A DNA stretch of 64,000 bases from Azotobacter vinelandii CA. GTDB lineage: Bacteria; Pseudomonadota; Gammaproteobacteria; Pseudomonadales; Pseudomonadaceae. The notes beneath the pieces were generated by a model. That model was not told the origin of the DNA. It saw only the letters and a program-made list of their open reading frames with translations, and searched no databases. The stretch is taken from contig NC_021149.1 of NCBI RefSeq assembly GCF_000380335.1, forward strand, positions 310,001 through 374,000. The letters are read 5' to 3'. Made by a program: the position numbers and the translations under genes. Below are positions 29,892 through 39,234 of the stretch, one piece after another; the first letter of the stretch is position 1; every line of letters starts with the position of its first letter.

Positions 29892-31220
29892 TCAGAGAAC
29901 TTCGGCCACCTCGCGGGCGCTGGAGCGGAACGCGAACGGACCGGCCTTCGACGTGCTCAGGTGGAACAGGCCGTAGGCTACGACCGGCAGGAAACAGAGC
30001 CCCGTCACCACGAAGGAGGTCGCCGCGCCGAAGGCGTCGATCGCCGCGCCCTGGACCATCGGCATCAGCGCGCCGCCGAGGAGCGTCATGACCAGCCCGC
30101 CGGCGGCGAACTTCGCGTCTTCGCCCAGTCCCATCAGGGCGATGCCGTAGATGGTCGGGAACATCAGCGAGAGGCAGGCGGAGACCGCCACCAGCGCCCA
30201 GACGCCGGACAGGCCGGGAGCGAAGGCCGCATAGAGGCACAGGCCGGCGGCCGTCGCGCCGAGCAGTGCCAGCAGTATGGAGGGGCGCACGTAGCCCATC
30301 GCCCAGGTCGCCACGAAGCGCGCGACGAGGAAGACGATCATGCTGTATTGCAGGTAGTAGCCGGCCGTGGCGTGGTCGGCGCCGGTGGTCTGCTGCGCGT
30401 ACTGGATGGTGAAGGTCCAGGTACAGGTCTGCGCCGCGATGTAGAAGAACAGCGCCACGACCCCCCAGCGGTAATGGGTGTTGCGCATCAGGCGCCTGAA
30501 GACGGCGGGGAAACCGTCGTGGCCCGGCTGCGCCGCCGGCGCTTCGATCTTTTCCCGGGCCGGCATGCGGGTCAGGGCGATGCCGATCCAGATCGCCAGG
30601 AGCACGAAGGCGAAGCCGACGTAGGGCAGCATGACCGCCTGCAGTTCGCCGGAGCGGATGGCGAGCAGTTCCGCCTGGGTCATCGCCGCCCGTTCGGCGG
30701 AACTGGCGGCATGCAGGTTTGGCAGGATCAGGGTGGCCGCCAGCAGGACGCCGATGTTGGTGCCCACCGGGTTGAAGGCCTGCGCGAGGTTCAGCCGGCG
30801 GGTCGCGTTGCCTTCCGGGCCCATCGAGATGACGAAGGGGTTGGCCGAGGTTTCCAGGATCGCCAGGCCGCCGGCCAGGGTGAACAGCGCCAGCAGGAAC
30901 AGGCCGTAGGTCATTGCCAGGCTGGCCGGGTAGAAGAGCAGCGCCCCGACGATGGCCAGGCCCAGGCCGACCAGCACACCGGTCTTGTAGGAGTAGCGCT
31001 GGTTGATGAAGGCGGCCGGCAGGGCCAGCAGGAAGTACGCCCCGTAGTAGGCGAACTGGACCAGGGAGGCCTGCAGGGTGCTCATGCTGAAGACGGTGCT
31101 GAAGACCTGCACGAGCGGGTCGGTCATGGTCGCGACCACGCCCCAGGCGGCGAAGCAGCAGACCAGCAGGATGAAGGGCAGGAGCTTGTCCCGGTATACG
31201 AATTCTCGGCGCGTCGGCAT
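29892..31220 (-). CDS. fucP: FucP-like sugar:proton symporter (MFS)
   Basis: The 442-residue permease has about twelve membrane helices and the FucP-family pattern: CCFAAWGVVATMTDPLVQ near the start, then GLAILETSANPFV, LNLAQAFNPVGTN and YYLQYSMIVFLVARF. The family imports L-fucose or related hexoses with protons. No fucose catabolic genes are adjacent, so the substrate may differ. The ATG at 31220 follows TGGAGG. It is divergent from a ROK regulator and shares an AATTC/GAATT repeat with the downstream dehydrogenase gene, implying co-regulation. Confidence 0.85.
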   Translation of the reverse strand: MPTRREFVYRDKLLPFILLVCCFAAWGVVATMTDPLVQVFSTVFSMSTLQASLVQFAYYGAYFLLALPAAFINQRYSYKTGVLVGLGLAIVGALLFYPASLAMTYGLFLLALFTLAGGLAILETSANPFVISMGPEGNATRRLNLAQAFNPVGTNIGVLLAATLILPNLHAASSAERAAMTQAELLAIRSGELQAVMLPYVGFAFVLLAIWIGIALTRMPAREKIEAPAAQPGHDGFPAVFRRLMRNTHYRWGVVALFFYIAAQTCTWTFTIQYAQQTTGADHATAGYYLQYSMIVFLVARFVATWAMGYVRPSILLALLGATAAGLCLYAAFAPGLSGVWALVAVSACLSLMFPTIYGIALMGLGEDAKFAAGGLVMTLLGGALMPMVQGAAIDAFGAATSFVVTGLCFLPVVAYGLFHLSTSKAGPFAFRSSAREVAEVL

Positions 31221-31240
31221 AGCTGTGCCTCCAGAAATTC

Positions 31241-31254
31241 AATTCTTGTGAATT
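31241..31254. promoter_or_regulatory. inverted repeat upstream of the FucP-like gene
   Basis: AATTC-TTGT-GAATT lies 21-34 bp before the permease start. GTGAATTA recurs upstream of the aroE-like gene. It could be an operator for the ROK regulator. Confidence 0.45.
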
Positions 31255-31366
31255 ATTTTTTGAAATGCCGTGGTCCGACGCTCCCATGAGCGGGAAATGC
31301 GTGCTGAGGACCGCCGGATTGCCGTGAAAAATGCTTGCTGAAACGATTCATGTCAATAGTTTTTCG

Positions 31367-31385
31367 TCTCGAAACAATTTCGAGA
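31367..31385. promoter_or_regulatory. candidate operator of the ROK regulator
   Basis: TCTCGAAACAATTTCGAGA is a perfect inverted repeat of two 8-bp arms around CAA, in the 390-bp gap between the divergent permease and ROK genes. Its symmetry and place suit a dimeric repressor acting on both genes. The rest of this gap is AT-rich leader without a recognisable gene. Confidence 0.5.
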
Positions 31386-31610
31386 GAGTGCGATGCACGT
31401 CGCTTTTGCGAAGATTCCCTGAAAAAAGACCGCCGGATCTGCTGAAATACCCCTCGTTTCGCCGGGCATGCGCTTCGGCGGGGCGTCCTGCGGAACGGGC
31501 TGAGGGGTTGTCTTGAACGATCGCGAAATAGTGGCGGGTCATCGGCGAGCGGGCCGGGAGGCGGCGAAGCCGTCCCGGCGCGGTGGGCGGCATCCGGGGC
31601 GGACGGCGCG

Positions 31611-32831
31611 ATGAGCCTGCCCGCCGGTACGGGGCGCGACGGCGCGGGCGGCCCGCGCGGCTCGAACCTGCGCGGCGTGCGGGCGCACAACGAGCGCCTG
31701 GTGCTGTCGCTGCTGCGCAGCCGGGGCGAAATGAGCAAGGCCGATCTCACCCGGCTGACCGGACTCTCGGCGCAGACGGTGTCGGTCATCATGCGCGCGC
31801 TGGAGGACGACGGGCTGATCCGCCGCGGCCAGCCGCTGCGCGGCCGCATCGGCCAGCCGTCGGTGCCGCTCGGCCTGGCGCGCGACGGGGCGTTCAGCCT
31901 CGGCCTGAAGGTCGGCCAGCGCAGCCTCGATCTGGTGCTGGTGGACTTTCTCGGCGGCATCCGCACGCGGGTGACCGAACGCCACCGCTACCCGACGCCC
32001 GATACCGTGGTGCGCTTCGCCGTCAGCGCGATCGCCGACATTCTCAGCCAGCTCGGCGCCGATGAGCGCGCCCGGATCGCCGGCCTGGGGATCGCCATGC
32101 CGTTCCACACCTGGCACTGGTGGCGCACCCTGGGCGTGCCGGAAGAGGCGCTGCTCGACTGGCGCGGGCGCGACATCGGCGCCGAGATCGGCGCGGCGAC
32201 CGGCCTGCCGGTCCAGGTGCAGAACGACGGCACGGCCGCCTGCGGCGCCGAACTGCTGTTCGGGCACGGGCGCGGACCGCGGGACTTCCTGTATTTCCAC
32301 CTCGGTTATTTCATCGGCGGCGGCATCGTCCTGAACGGCAGCCTGGTGCCCGGACGGACCGGCAATGCCGGGGCGATCGGCTCCATGCCGGTGCCGGACG
32401 GGCGGGGCGGACAGACCGTGCTGCTCGACATCGCCTCGCTGTCGGTGCTGGAGCGGATGCTGGGCGAGGCGGGCGAGGCCGCCGAGCGCCTGTGGGACAC
32501 GCCGTCGGAATGGCGTTTCCCGGTGCCTCTGGTCGAGGCCTGGGCCGACGCGGCGGGGCGCGCGATCGCCGCGGCGGCCGCGGCGGCGGTGGCGGTCTAC
32601 GACTTCGAGGCTTGCCTCGTCGATGGCTGGATGCCCGTTCCGGTGCGCAGCCTGCTGGTGGAGCGGGTGCGCGCCCACCTGGCGGCCATCCCCGCCAGCG
32701 GCATCGACCTGCCGCTGATCGAGGCGGGCAGCATCGGCGCCCATGCCCGCTCGCTCGGCGCGGCCAGTCTGCCGCTGTCGGCGCGCTTCCTGCTCGATCT
32801 GCAGGCCTTCGCCTCGGCCGGCGCCGGCTGA
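31611..32831 (+). CDS. ROK-family transcriptional regulator
   Basis: The 406-residue protein has an N-terminal winged helix-turn-helix (SKADLTRLTGLSAQTVSVIM, about 39-58) and a sugar-kinase-like ROK domain (VQNDGTAACGAELLFGHGRG, then GYFIGGGIVLNG). The usual ROK zinc motif CxCGxxGC is absent (NAGAIGSMPVPDG instead), so sugar binding or structural zinc may be altered. ROK repressors of the NagC/Mlc/XylR type control carbohydrate genes. It is divergent from the permease and upstream of the aroE-like gene, both likely targets. Confidence 0.87.
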   Translation: MSLPAGTGRDGAGGPRGSNLRGVRAHNERLVLSLLRSRGEMSKADLTRLTGLSAQTVSVIMRALEDDGLIRRGQPLRGRIGQPSVPLGLARDGAFSLGLKVGQRSLDLVLVDFLGGIRTRVTERHRYPTPDTVVRFAVSAIADILSQLGADERARIAGLGIAMPFHTWHWWRTLGVPEEALLDWRGRDIGAEIGAATGLPVQVQNDGTAACGAELLFGHGRGPRDFLYFHLGYFIGGGIVLNGSLVPGRTGNAGAIGSMPVPDGRGGQTVLLDIASLSVLERMLGEAGEAAERLWDTPSEWRFPVPLVEAWADAAGRAIAAAAAAAVAVYDFEACLVDGWMPVPVRSLLVERVRAHLAAIPASGIDLPLIEAGSIGAHARSLGAASLPLSARFLLDLQAFASAGAG

Positions 32832-32935
32832 GGCGCCGTCCACTCTCCCCAGCGCTTTTCCCGAAGCCGTCGATCCCCGCACGAAGGCGGGCGGCGCCTG
32901 CGCGCCATTCGTCGCCGGGCTTGCTTCGGATTAAT

Positions 32936-32954
32936 AATTCATTCATCGTGAATT
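32936..32954. promoter_or_regulatory. inverted repeat upstream of the aroE-like gene
   Basis: AATTC-N9-GAATT includes an inner ATTCA-TCG-TGAAT repeat. The GTGAATTA half-site is shared with the repeat before the FucP-like gene, and a reversed AATTCAC follows at 32982-32988. It is a plausible common operator. Confidence 0.45.
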
Positions 32955-33009
32955 AGTCGGCTCCGGCCGGCTCGAGCCATCAATTCACAGACTGTTGCGG
33001 GAGAACACC

Positions 33010-33861
33010 ATGGAGAAGAACTTCCTGAGCACGCTGACCGGGTCCTTCGCGATGCCGGCCGCCGAAAACCCGACGGTGGCGATGGTCGAGGCCGCCTATC
33101 GCCATCACGGGCTCGACTGGCGCTACATCAACTGCGAGGTGGCGCCGCACTTTCTCGGCGACGCCGTGCGGGGCGCGAAAGCCATGGGCTGGGCCGGCTT
33201 CAACTGTTCCATTCCCCACAAGGTCGCGGTCATCGAGCATCTCGACGAACTCGGCCGGTCGGCCGAGATCATCGGTGCGGTCAACACCATTGTCCGGCGC
33301 GGCGACGCCTTCATCGGCGAGAACACGGACGGCAAGGGGTTCGTGCAGGCCATGCGCGAAGTCATCGACCCGCGCGGCAAGTCGGTCGTGATCTTCGGCG
33401 CGGGAGGCGCGGCGCGCGCGGTGAGCGTGGAGCTCGCCCTGGCCGGCGCCAGCGCCATCACCGTGGTCAACCGCAGTCGCGACACCGGCCGGACGCTGGT
33501 CGATCTGCTGAACGGCAAGACCGGCACCAGCGCCGAGCTGCGCCCGTGGAACGGCAGCGTGGCGGTGCCGCGCGATACCGATATCGTGATCAACGCCACG
33601 TCCATCGGCCTGTATCCGAACGTCGACCAGCGCCTGGATATCGACCTGGACTCGCTGCATCCGGGCATGGTGGTCGCGGACGGCATCCACAATCCGCCGC
33701 GCACCCATCTGCTCCGCAGCGCCGAGGCGCGCGGCTGCCGGGTGCTCGACGGGCTGGGCATGCTGGTCAATCAGGGCGTCATCGGCATCAAGTACTGGAC
33801 GGGCGTCGATGTCGACGCATCGGTGATGCGCCAGGCCTTGAAGAACCTCTTCCAGGCCTGA
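33010..33861 (+). CDS. shikimate/quinate dehydrogenase-family protein with altered substrate pocket
   Basis: This 283-residue AroE homologue has the catalytic Lys in SIPHK, the Asn in GAVNTI, the Asp in ENTDGKG, an NAD(P) motif GAGGAARA followed by VVNRS, and a late Gln (NQGVIG). The N-terminal serine pair that holds the shikimate carboxylate (SxS in HSxSP) is replaced by AAENPT, so the substrate is probably not shikimate. The sugar permease and ROK context suggests a polyol- or sugar-acid-like compound. The ATG at 33010 has GGGAGA. A hairpin terminator-like structure follows. Confidence 0.82.
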   Translation: MEKNFLSTLTGSFAMPAAENPTVAMVEAAYRHHGLDWRYINCEVAPHFLGDAVRGAKAMGWAGFNCSIPHKVAVIEHLDELGRSAEIIGAVNTIVRRGDAFIGENTDGKGFVQAMREVIDPRGKSVVIFGAGGAARAVSVELALAGASAITVVNRSRDTGRTLVDLLNGKTGTSAELRPWNGSVAVPRDTDIVINATSIGLYPNVDQRLDIDLDSLHPGMVVADGIHNPPRTHLLRSAEARGCRVLDGLGMLVNQGVIGIKYWTGVDVDASVMRQALKNLFQA

Positions 33862-33872
33862 CGGCGGTCCCG

Positions 33873-33899
33873 GTTCGGGGAGTCGATCCTTCCCCGAAC
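33873..33899 (+). terminator. hairpin after the aroE-like gene
   Basis: GTTCGGGGA and TCCCCGAAC form a perfect 9-bp stem with a 9-base loop, 12 bases after the stop. No T-run follows. Confidence 0.4.
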
Positions 33900-34014
33900 A
33901 TGCGGGCCGTCCTCCACGGAGGCTGCGACGGACCTTCCCGCCGCACCCGGCGCCGCGAAGTCGAAGAAGCCCGGCGCAGGGGCGGGCGGAGGCGAGCGGC
34001 GGTTGCCCGCTGCC

Positions 34015-35298
34015 TCAGCCCATCCCCAGCCAGTTCGGCAGGGCCAGGGAAATGGCCGGCACGTAGGTGATGACCAGCAGAAAGCCCAGCAGTATCAGCA
34101 GCCAGGGCAGCGCGGCATGGATCACCTGGCCGACGCTCATGCCGGTCACCGCCGAGGCGACGAACAGGTTCAGCCCCACCGGCGGGGTGATCAGGCCGAT
34201 CTCCATGTTCACCACCATGACGATACCCAGGTGGATCGGGTCGATGCCCAGGCGCATGGCGATGGGGAAGAGGATCGGCGCGAGGATCAGGATGATCGCC
34301 GAGGGCTCCATGAAGGCACCGGCGACCAGCAACACCAGGTTCACCACCAGCAGGAACATCCACGGCGACAGGCCCATCCCGATCACCCAGGCGGTGATGG
34401 TCTGCGGGATCTGCTCGGTGGTCAGCACATGGGCGAAGAGCATCGCGTTGGCGATGATGAACATCAGCATGATCGACAGCTTGCCCGACTCCAATAGCAC
34501 CCTGGGCACCTCGCGCAAGCGCATGTCCTTGTAGACGAACAGCGCGACGAAGGCCGCGTAGACCGCCGCCACCGCCGCCGCCTCGGTGGGGGTGAACATG
34601 CCCGAGTAGATGCCGCCGAGGATGATCGCCATCAGGAGCAGGCCCCAGATCGCCTTGCGCGCGGCGGAAAGCCATTCGCTCGGGGTCGCCCGCGGCAGGG
34701 CCGGCAGGTGTTTCTTCGCCGCGACGATATAGATCGCCACCATCAGCACCACGCCGAGCAGGATGCCCGGCAGCACTCCGGCCATGAACAGCTTGCCGAC
34801 CGAGCTTTCCGTGGCGGCGGCGTAGACCACCATCACCACCGACGGCGGGATCAGGATGCCGAGGGTCCCGGCGTTGCAGACGATGCCGGCGCCGAAGGCC
34901 TGCGGGTAGCCCGAGCGCACCATGCCGGCGATGGCGATGGAGCCGACCGCCGCCACCGTGGCCGGACTGGAGCCGGACAGCGCGGCGAACAGCATGCAGG
35001 CGAGCACCGCGCCGATCGCCAGGCCGCCGCGGATGTGCCCGACGCAGGCGTTGGCGAAGTCGATCAGCCGGCGCGCCACGCCGCCGGTGGTCATGAAGGC
35101 GCCGGCCAGCAGGAAGAAGGGGATCGCCAGCAGGGTGTAGTGCTCGGAGGTCTCGAACAGCTTGATCGCCAGCGAGCGCACCGAGTCGGGGCTGAACAGC
35201 ATGATGGTCAGCGAGCCGGACAGGCCCAGGGCGATGGCGATCGGCACGCCGATGAACATCAGCAGGAACAGGGCGAGGAAGAGGAACAGGATGGTCAT
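34015..35298 (-). CDS. dctM: TRAP transporter large permease DctM
   Basis: The 427-residue protein has about twelve membrane segments. It starts MTILFLFLALFLLMFIGVPI and contains FAALSGSSPATVAAVGSIAI and GLITPPVGLN, hallmark DctM stretches. It forms the sodium-driven channel of a TRAP system for C4-dicarboxylates such as succinate, malate and fumarate. The ATG at 35298 overlaps the dctQ stop (ATGA). It is the last gene of dctPQM. Confidence 0.93.
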   Translation of the reverse strand: MTILFLFLALFLLMFIGVPIAIALGLSGSLTIMLFSPDSVRSLAIKLFETSEHYTLLAIPFFLLAGAFMTTGGVARRLIDFANACVGHIRGGLAIGAVLACMLFAALSGSSPATVAAVGSIAIAGMVRSGYPQAFGAGIVCNAGTLGILIPPSVVMVVYAAATESSVGKLFMAGVLPGILLGVVLMVAIYIVAAKKHLPALPRATPSEWLSAARKAIWGLLLMAIILGGIYSGMFTPTEAAAVAAVYAAFVALFVYKDMRLREVPRVLLESGKLSIMLMFIIANAMLFAHVLTTEQIPQTITAWVIGMGLSPWMFLLVVNLVLLVAGAFMEPSAIILILAPILFPIAMRLGIDPIHLGIVMVVNMEIGLITPPVGLNLFVASAVTGMSVGQVIHAALPWLLILLGFLLVITYVPAISLALPNWLGMG

Positions 35299-35927
35299 TT
35301 GCCGGGCTCCTCGTGGTCGGTCAGCTTGGCCGCCTCGGCGGCTTCGTCGGCCAGCCCCAGACCGGTCTGCCGGCCCTTGAGGATGCGCACGAAGATCTCG
35401 GCGAAGCGGACGAACACCAGGGCGAAGCCGAGCGGCACGATCAGGCCGATGTGCCACTGCTGGATGCCGAACCGACCGAGGTCCTCGGCGCCGATGGCGG
35501 CGTCGAACAGGGTCTTCACCCACTCGAAGCTGGCCACGCCGAGCAGGCCGGCATAGGCCAGGCAGGCGACGCAGCCGATCAGGCCGAGGATGCGCTGCAC
35601 CGGGCGGCTGGCCAGCTTGACCAGCGCGTCGACGCCGATGTGGCCGGCGGTGCGCACGCCGTAGGACAGGCCGAAGAAGATCAGCCAGGCGAACAGCGCC
35701 TTGGTCAGGGCATTGCTCCAGGTCATCGCCTGCGCCCAGTCGAGCAGGGGGTCGCCGAGGGCGTAGAAGAAGTCGCTGGCGAAGGCGAAACGGTCGCCCA
35801 GCGCGTAGAAGAAGGCATACAGGTTGTTGAGCATGACGTAGACGAACGTCACCAGGGTCATGGCCGCCAGCAGGAAGGCGATGAAACCTTCCTCGAAGCG
35901 CTCCCAGACCCGACGCAGGGCATGCAT
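35295..35927 (-). CDS. dctQ: TRAP transporter small permease DctQ
   Basis: The 210-residue protein has four hydrophobic segments. The conserved second-helix region ALFAWLIFFGLSYGVRTAGHIGVD is recognisable in parts (TKALFAWLIFFGLSYG, then HIGVDAL). DctQ joins DctM in the inner membrane. The N-terminus is longer than many DctQ proteins and has a Phe/Tyr-rich loop after helix 1 (NNLYAFFYALGDRFAF). It overlaps dctM and lies 79 bp after dctP. Confidence 0.92.
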   Translation of the reverse strand: MHALRRVWERFEEGFIAFLLAAMTLVTFVYVMLNNLYAFFYALGDRFAFASDFFYALGDPLLDWAQAMTWSNALTKALFAWLIFFGLSYGVRTAGHIGVDALVKLASRPVQRILGLIGCVACLAYAGLLGVASFEWVKTLFDAAIGAEDLGRFGIQQWHIGLIVPLGFALVFVRFAEIFVRILKGRQTGLGLADEAAEAAKLTDHEEPGK

Positions 35928-36006
35928 GGCAGGTGTCTCCGGTAGGGCGAAGGGACGGGGCCCCGTGACGGGACGCGTGCGGCCCGGCGGGGCTGGCCGC
36001 GGGACA

Positions 36007-37227
<1,221 letters not shown>

Positions 37228-37265
37228 CTATTGGCGAGGCGAGAGGCTGGCAGGTTTGCGGCGCT

Positions 37266-37294
37266 GGCGGGGGCCGCGTGACGCGGTCCCCGCC
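37266..37294 (-). terminator. GC hairpin after the glycine-zipper gene
   Basis: On the minus strand GGCGGGGACCGCG-TCA-CGCGGCCCCCGCC forms a 13-bp stem with one mismatch, starting 11 bases past the stop. It lacks a T-run but is very stable. Confidence 0.45.
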
Positions 37295-37304
37295 GTGCGG
37301 GCGA

Positions 37305-37691
37305 TCAGTCGTGATGGTGGCGATGGCCGTGCTTCTTGCCCATGCCGTTGGCGATGGCGCCGCCGGCCGCGCCGCCCACGCCGGCGCCGATGGTGGCGCC
37401 GGTACCGCCGCCGAGCGCGTTGCCGAGCAGCGAGCCGCCCGCGGCGCCGAGACCGCCGCCGATGGCCGCCTTGGTCTTGTTGCCGTCCCTGGCGGCGACG
37501 GCGCCGCCGGCCGCGGCGCCCAGGCCGGCACCGACCGCGGCTCCGGCCTTGCCGCCGATGCTCTGGCCGAGCACGTTGCCCAGGGCGCCGCCGACGCCGC
37601 CACCGATGGCGGTCTGGGTGGTGCCCTCGCCGGCCATGGCGGCTTGGGCGCAGAGCAGGCTCAGGGTCAGGATGGAAAGCGTCTTGCGCAT
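37305..37691 (-). CDS. glycine-zipper 2TM-type exported protein
   Basis: The 128-residue protein has a signal peptide (ILTLSLLCAQAAMAG) and several GxxxG-rich segments (GGGVGGALGNVLGQSIGGKA, then AVGAGLGAAAGG, GGGLGAAGGSLLG, GAGVGGAAGGAIA). Such glycine zippers form tightly packed helices in the envelope. The tail KKHGHRHHHD is His-rich and could bind metal. Its job is unknown. It lies between dctP and dctD on the same strand, but its own hairpin terminator suggests a separate unit. Confidence 0.8.
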   Translation of the reverse strand: MRKTLSILTLSLLCAQAAMAGEGTTQTAIGGGVGGALGNVLGQSIGGKAGAAVGAGLGAAAGGAVAARDGNKTKAAIGGGLGAAGGSLLGNALGGGTGATIGAGVGGAAGGAIANGMGKKHGHRHHHD

Positions 37692-37848
37692 GTTGCGAAC
37701 CTCTGATGCAGGGAAAAGGCGACGCATTGTGGCGGGTGGCCCGATGTCGGGTAAACACCCGGACAACCGTTCGTCTGCCGGACAAGAGACCTTCCGTGAG
37801 GCGCGGAGTTCCTGGCCGGGAGCGCCCGGTATGGCGGTGTGCCGCCAG

Positions 37849-39234
37849 TCAGGCGGCATCGTCCGGCGGATTTCCGCCATCGGCGAAGCTCAGGCCGTGC
37901 TTGCGCAGCTTGTCGTAGAGGGTCTTGCGCGGTATGCCGAGGGCCTCGGCGAGGCTGCGCAGGGAGCCGTGCGGACGGCTCAGCTCGGCGGCGATCAGCG
38001 CGCGTTCGAAGGCTTCCACCTGCTCGGTGAGCCGGCCGCCGGCCGCCGGCGGCTCCATGTCCGGCGCCTGGCCCGGCGCCGGGCCCAGGCCCAGTTCCAG
38101 GCCGAGGGCGAAGCGCTCGGCGACGTTCTGCAACTCGCGCACGTTGCCCGGCCAGGGGTGCAGCAGCAACTGGGCGCGCTGCTCCGGCTGCAGGCCGGGT
38201 GGCGGCAGTCCGTGGCGGGCGCTGGCGGCGTCGGCGTAGTGCTGGAACAGCAGCAGGATGTCCTCGCCGCGCTCGCGCAGCGGCGGAATGCGCAGCGGTG
38301 CGACGTTCAGCCGGTAGTAGAGGTCGGCGCGGAAGCGGCCCCGGTCGGCGGCCTGGCGCAGGTCCTCCTTGGTCGCCGCGACGATCCGGATATCCAGCGG
38401 GATCAACTGGTTCGAGCCGACCCGCTCGACCACCCGCTCCTGCAACAGGCGCAGCAGCTTGACCTGCACATCGAGGCTCATGCTCTCGATCTCGTCGAGG
38501 AACAGGGTGCCGCCGTTGGCGAACTCGAACTTGCCGATGCGGCGCTTCTGCGCGCCGGTGAAGGCGCCGGCCTCGTGGCCGAACAGTTCGCTCTCCACCA
38601 CCGACTCGGCCAGGGCGCCGGCGTTGATCGCCACGAAGGGACCGTCGCGGCGCGCCGACAGGTCGTGCAGGGCGCGCGCCACCACCTCCTTGCCACTGCC
38701 GGTCTCGCCGAGGATCAGCACGTCGGCGCTGGTCGCCGCCAGGGCGCCGATCTGCTCGCGCAGGCGGGCGATGGCCGGCGACTGGCCGACCAGGCGGGTG
38801 GTCAGCGCCTGGCGGTCGGCCAGCGCCAGGCGCAGGCTGCGGTTGTCCAGCACCAGGCGGCGCAGGTCGAGGGCGCGGCGCACGCTGTCGAGCAGGTCCT
38901 CGCTGGCGAAGGGTTTCTCCAGGAAGTCGTAGGCGCCGGCGCGCATCGCCTGCACCGCCAGCGGCACGTCGCCGTGGCCGGTGATCAGCAGCACCGGCAG
39001 TTCGGCGTCCAGCGCCTTGAGTTGGCCGAGCAGCTCCAGGCCGTCGATGCGGGGCATGCGGATGTCGCTGACCACCACGCCCGGCCAGTCGCGGTCGATG
39101 CGTCCGGCCAGCCCCTGGGCGTCGGCCAGGGCGCAGACCCCGAGGCCGGCCAGGTCGAGGGTCTGGCTGAGGGCCTGGCGCAGGTGCGGGTCGTCGTCGA
39201 TCAGCAGCACCTGGATCGAGGCGTCGACGGTCAT
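37849..39234 (-). CDS. dctD: C4-dicarboxylate response regulator DctD (sigma-54 activator)
   Basis: The 461-residue protein has an N-terminal receiver domain (phosphorylation Asp in VVVSDIRMPRIDG, about 55), a sigma-54 AAA+ domain with Walker A GETGSGKE, GAFTGA loop, Walker B FLDEIE and R-finger region, and a C-terminal Fis-type HTH (LAEALGIPRKTLYDKLRKHG). It activates sigma-54 promoters, classically those of dicarboxylate transport. The ATG at 39234 overlaps the end of dctB, so sensor and regulator are coupled. Confidence 0.94.
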   Translation of the reverse strand: MTVDASIQVLLIDDDPHLRQALSQTLDLAGLGVCALADAQGLAGRIDRDWPGVVVSDIRMPRIDGLELLGQLKALDAELPVLLITGHGDVPLAVQAMRAGAYDFLEKPFASEDLLDSVRRALDLRRLVLDNRSLRLALADRQALTTRLVGQSPAIARLREQIGALAATSADVLILGETGSGKEVVARALHDLSARRDGPFVAINAGALAESVVESELFGHEAGAFTGAQKRRIGKFEFANGGTLFLDEIESMSLDVQVKLLRLLQERVVERVGSNQLIPLDIRIVAATKEDLRQAADRGRFRADLYYRLNVAPLRIPPLRERGEDILLLFQHYADAASARHGLPPPGLQPEQRAQLLLHPWPGNVRELQNVAERFALGLELGLGPAPGQAPDMEPPAAGGRLTEQVEAFERALIAAELSRPHGSLRSLAEALGIPRKTLYDKLRKHGLSFADGGNPPDDAA

